Of a stretch of DNA of 6,211 bases, positions 4,638-6,211 are shown in pieces. Under the pieces are notes generated by a model. The model did not search any database. It saw only the letters and a program-made list of their open reading frames with translations, and was not told where the DNA came from. The stretch comes from Chloroflexota bacterium (GTDB taxonomy: Bacteria > Chloroflexota > UBA6077 > FW602-bin22 > JACPQP01). Location of the stretch: the NCBI GenBank assembly GCA_016190465.1, contig JACPQP010000564.1, positions 1 to 6,211 of the forward strand. The letters run 5' to 3'. The translations under genes and the position numbers were made by a program. Numbering within the stretch: the stretch's first letter is position 1; each line of letters opens with the position of its first letter.

Positions 4638-5618
4638 TCAGCTTGCCCCTGGTGGACAGTCGTCGCCCTGGCTCACCAGATACGCAAAGAACTCGGCGAT
4701 CCCCTCGTCCAGCGAGCGTCTCAACTGAAAGCCCGCTTTCCCGAGTGACGAGGCGATGGCGACCGGCGGCGCATCTGCCGGATCACCGGGGAGCTCCACC
4801 GACGGCGAGATGCCATGGCGAGCGGCGATGGCCACCACGAGCCGCGCGACCGCGGCGATGGTGACCACTTCGGCCGGGGCATTGACGGCCCGGTAGCCCG
4901 AGGCCGGAGCGAGACGCCGCGCCGCCTCCAGCGCGGCCGCCGCATCGGCGACGTGGATCAGCCCGACCGGCCCACCGCCCGTCACGCGAATCGTTTCCCC
5001 ACGAATGGCCTGCTGACAGAACTTGTTGGGGGCGGTCATGAACCGGGGATCGCGCTTGACCACCGGTCCCACGCCATACACCAGGCCGATGCGAAGCGCG
5101 ACCGCGGCCATCCCCCGCCGCCACGCCTCCATCTCCAGCAGTTTCTCGACGTAGACCTTGCTCAGGTGGGCCAGGTCGGTCTGGACGCCGTAGGCACCAT
5201 CTTCGGCGACGACCGGCGGCAGCGGCTCGCCCAGGATCTTGAGACTGCTGGCGTAGACGAGGACCGGGGAAGAGTGGGCCAGGGCCCGAGTGAGCGCCTC
5301 GACGACCAGGCGGGGACCGCGCAGATTGGTCTCCTCGGTGTACTCCGGCGAAGCAGCCTCCGCATGACCACTCGACTGTGCTGCCAGCAGGTAGATCGTC
5401 TCCACCGGCTGGGCAGCTTCAAACGCCGCGTCGAGCGCCGCCGGATCGGCGATGCTCCCCTCGACGAAGCGGAAGTCCGGCGAGCGACTAAATCGCTCGA
5501 TCACCGCTGGATCCGTGCTGAAGAGGTTATCCAGCGCGACGATCGGCCGCCCAGCGGCCAGCAGCCGCTGGGCGAGCGCCGAGCCGATGTAGCCAGGGCC
5601 GAGGATGAGTGATGACAT
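4638..5618 (-). CDS. NAD-dependent epimerase/dehydratase, extended SDR, atypical active site
   Basis: This 326-residue Rossmann-fold protein resembles nucleotide-sugar epimerases and dehydratases. GPGYIGS (7-13) is the dinucleotide loop, and D30 after the second strand suggests NAD preference. YLLAAQSS (76-83) and VYASS (121-125) match the family's central strands, and RIGLVYG (176-182) and GLIHVADAA (219-227) match the C-terminal sugar-binding half. The usual YxxxK reads AHLSK (150-154): the Lys is present but the Tyr position is Ala, with a Tyr two residues after the Lys (Y156). The ATG at 5616-5618 has no good ribosome site. A -10-like TAGAAT ends seven bases upstream, so the mRNA may be leaderless. 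It is the first minus-strand gene, divergent from the Uma2 gene and separated from the TIM-barrel gene by a 267-bp gap with its own promoter. It probably modifies an NDP-sugar for the same polysaccharide; the substrate is unknown. Confidence 0.87.
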   Translation of the reverse strand: MSSLILGPGYIGSALAQRLLAAGRPIVALDNLFSTDPAVIERFSRSPDFRFVEGSIADPAALDAAFEAAQPVETIYLLAAQSSGHAEAASPEYTEETNLRGPRLVVEALTRALAHSSPVLVYASSLKILGEPLPPVVAEDGAYGVQTDLAHLSKVYVEKLLEMEAWRRGMAAVALRIGLVYGVGPVVKRDPRFMTAPNKFCQQAIRGETIRVTGGGPVGLIHVADAAAALEAARRLAPASGYRAVNAPAEVVTIAAVARLVVAIAARHGISPSVELPGDPADAPPVAIASSLGKAGFQLRRSLDEGIAEFFAYLVSQGDDCPPGAS

Positions 5619-5625
5619 CGGCGGT

Positions 5626-5631
5626 ATTCTA
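5626..5631 (-). promoter_or_regulatory. -10 box for leaderless transcription of the epimerase gene
   Basis: TAGAAT on the minus strand (5/6 to TATAAT) ends seven bases before the ATG, placing the expected transcription start at or next to the start codon. A weak -35-like GTGACG lies 15 bp upstream. There is no ribosome site in between, which agrees with a leaderless mRNA. Confidence 0.5.
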
Positions 5632-5665
5632 TCACCTGCGCCGCGCCGTCACCTCTTCCGGGCCG

Positions 5666-5688
5666 GTGCTGACCTCTGTGCTGACCTC
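5666..5688. repeat. 11-bp direct repeat upstream of the Uma2 promoter
   Basis: GTGCTGACCTC occurs exactly at 5666-5676 and 5678-5688, a 12-bp period close to one helical turn. It sits between the two divergent promoters. It could be a tandem regulator site. The second copy contains the best -35-like hexamer (CTGACC, 5681-5686) for the plus-strand gene. Confidence 0.6.
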
Positions 5689-5698
5689 GAGGCCCACG

Positions 5699-5712
5699 TG
5701 CTACAATACGGG
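5699..5712 (+). promoter_or_regulatory. Extended -10 promoter of the Uma2 gene
   Basis: TGC precedes TACAAT (5702-5707), giving an extended -10. The -35-like CTGACC is 15 bp upstream, shorter than ideal. Transcription would start near 5713-5714, about 33 nt before the ATG. The 14-mer TGCTACAATACGGG is identical to that of the transferase promoter. Confidence 0.6.
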
Positions 5713-5746
5713 AGACGGCCACACGCTGGCCGCGAAGGGGTTCCCC

Positions 5747-6211
5747 ATGGTCATGGTGCCTGAGAGAATCATCCAGCGCCGCCTGACGTTCGCGGACTAC
5801 CAGGCGCTCCCGGACGACCAGGACTATGAGATCATCGACGGAGTACTGTACGTGGCGCCACGTCCGCGACCGCTGCATCAGATCGTCGCCTATCGCGTTG
5901 CCCGGATCCTTAGCGGGCACACGGAGGATCTCGGCCTCGGAACGGTAATCCCCGACGCCGACCTCGTCGTGGCCGACCGCGACGTGTACGTCTCCCCGGA
6001 CATCATGGTCTTCAGCGGGGACCGCTTCGCGGCGGTGAATCGCGAAGGGTGGATCCGGATCATCCCTGATCTGATCGTCGAGGTCCTGTCGCCGACCACC
6101 GAGGACTACGATCGACGGACCAAACGTGAGACCTACGCTCGGCTTGGCGTGCCGCATTTCTGGTATCTCGATCCCCGCCAGCGCGCGCTGACCGAGTGCA
6201 TTCTTGAGCCC
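5747..6211 (+). CDS. Uma2-family endonuclease (DUF820), 3'-partial
   Basis: 155 residues are visible, most of a protein that is usually around 180-200 residues. The fold is a PD-(D/E)XK nuclease-like domain. The proposed core is SPD (83-85, Asp85), VEVLSP with E112 (111-116) and a Lys in RRTKRETYARLGV (K126), followed by the typical PHFWYLDP (136-143). Upstream are LTFADYQALPD (13-23) and YEIIDGVLYV (27-36), the standard N-terminal part. The family is very abundant in some cyanobacteria and Chloroflexota, and its biological role is poorly known. The ATG at 5747 is chosen because GAAGGGG lies six bases before it. A second ATG at 5753 is twelve bases away from that site. It is divergent from the epimerase and has no evident link to polysaccharide synthesis. 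Confidence 0.9.
   Translation, partial: MVMVPERIIQRRLTFADYQALPDDQDYEIIDGVLYVAPRPRPLHQIVAYRVARILSGHTEDLGLGTVIPDADLVVADRDVYVSPDIMVFSGDRFAAVNREGWIRIIPDLIVEVLSPTTEDYDRRTKRETYARLGVPHFWYLDPRQRALTECILEP

Noticed and set aside
4815..5612. Plus-strand ORF (265 aa) opposite the epimerase
   Set aside because: It has charged, motif-free composition, and the minus-strand gene is convincing over the same span.
5501..6157. Minus-strand ORF (218 aa) across the Uma2 gene and the divergent promoters
   Set aside because: It runs antisense to a recognisable Uma2 domain and through both promoters and the epimerase start.

Overview
The window is GC-rich, densely packed bacterial DNA with five genes on the minus strand and one on the plus strand. 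Two genes run off the edges. Few taxonomic markers are present. High GC, an Uma2-family nuclease, extended -10 promoters and intergenic short-period repeats would fit a Chloroflexota-type genome, but that is a guess from style and not a demonstrated assignment.

Layout, left to right. (1) 1-682 (-): a conserved protein of unknown function with a basic N-terminus and a poly-glutamate tail, cut by the window edge. (2) 683-767: a short gap holding two short-period repeats. (3) 768-1808 (-): a MraY/WecA-type polyprenyl-phosphate sugar-1-phosphate transferase in which the usual Asp of the GDSGS motif is Thr. (4) 1809-1965: a gap with two further short-period repeats, a promoter and a hairpin over the ribosome site. 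(5) 1966-3126 (-): a FlaA1/CapD-type UDP-sugar 4,6-dehydratase, overlapping its upstream neighbour by 4 bases. (6) 3123-4370 (-): a xylose-isomerase-like TIM-barrel protein whose frame carries a 297-bp hairpin-rich insertion adding 99 residues. (7) 4371-4637: a near-consensus promoter, then a long leader RNA that looks folded, and a hairpin behind the next gene. (8) 4638-5618 (-): an extended-SDR sugar-nucleotide epimerase/dehydratase without the usual catalytic Tyr, apparently leaderless. (9) 5619-5746: a divergent promoter region. (10) 5747-6211 (+): the first 155 residues of a Uma2-family (DUF820) endonuclease.

The four central minus-strand genes form a surface-polysaccharide cluster. Two enzymes modify nucleotide sugars (epimerase and 4,6-dehydratase), a TIM-barrel protein may be a sugar isomerase/epimerase, and a membrane transferase would load a sugar-1-phosphate onto a lipid carrier. 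The TIM-barrel and dehydratase genes are translationally coupled and would be transcribed from the promoter at 4543-4571 through the folded leader. The transferase also has its own promoter.

The most notable signals are the ORF-preserving palindromic insertion in the TIM-barrel gene, the candidate structured leader RNA whose closing stem begins at the predicted transcription start, the two enzymes with an altered active-site position, and a family of 7- to 10-bp-period repeats around gene ends.
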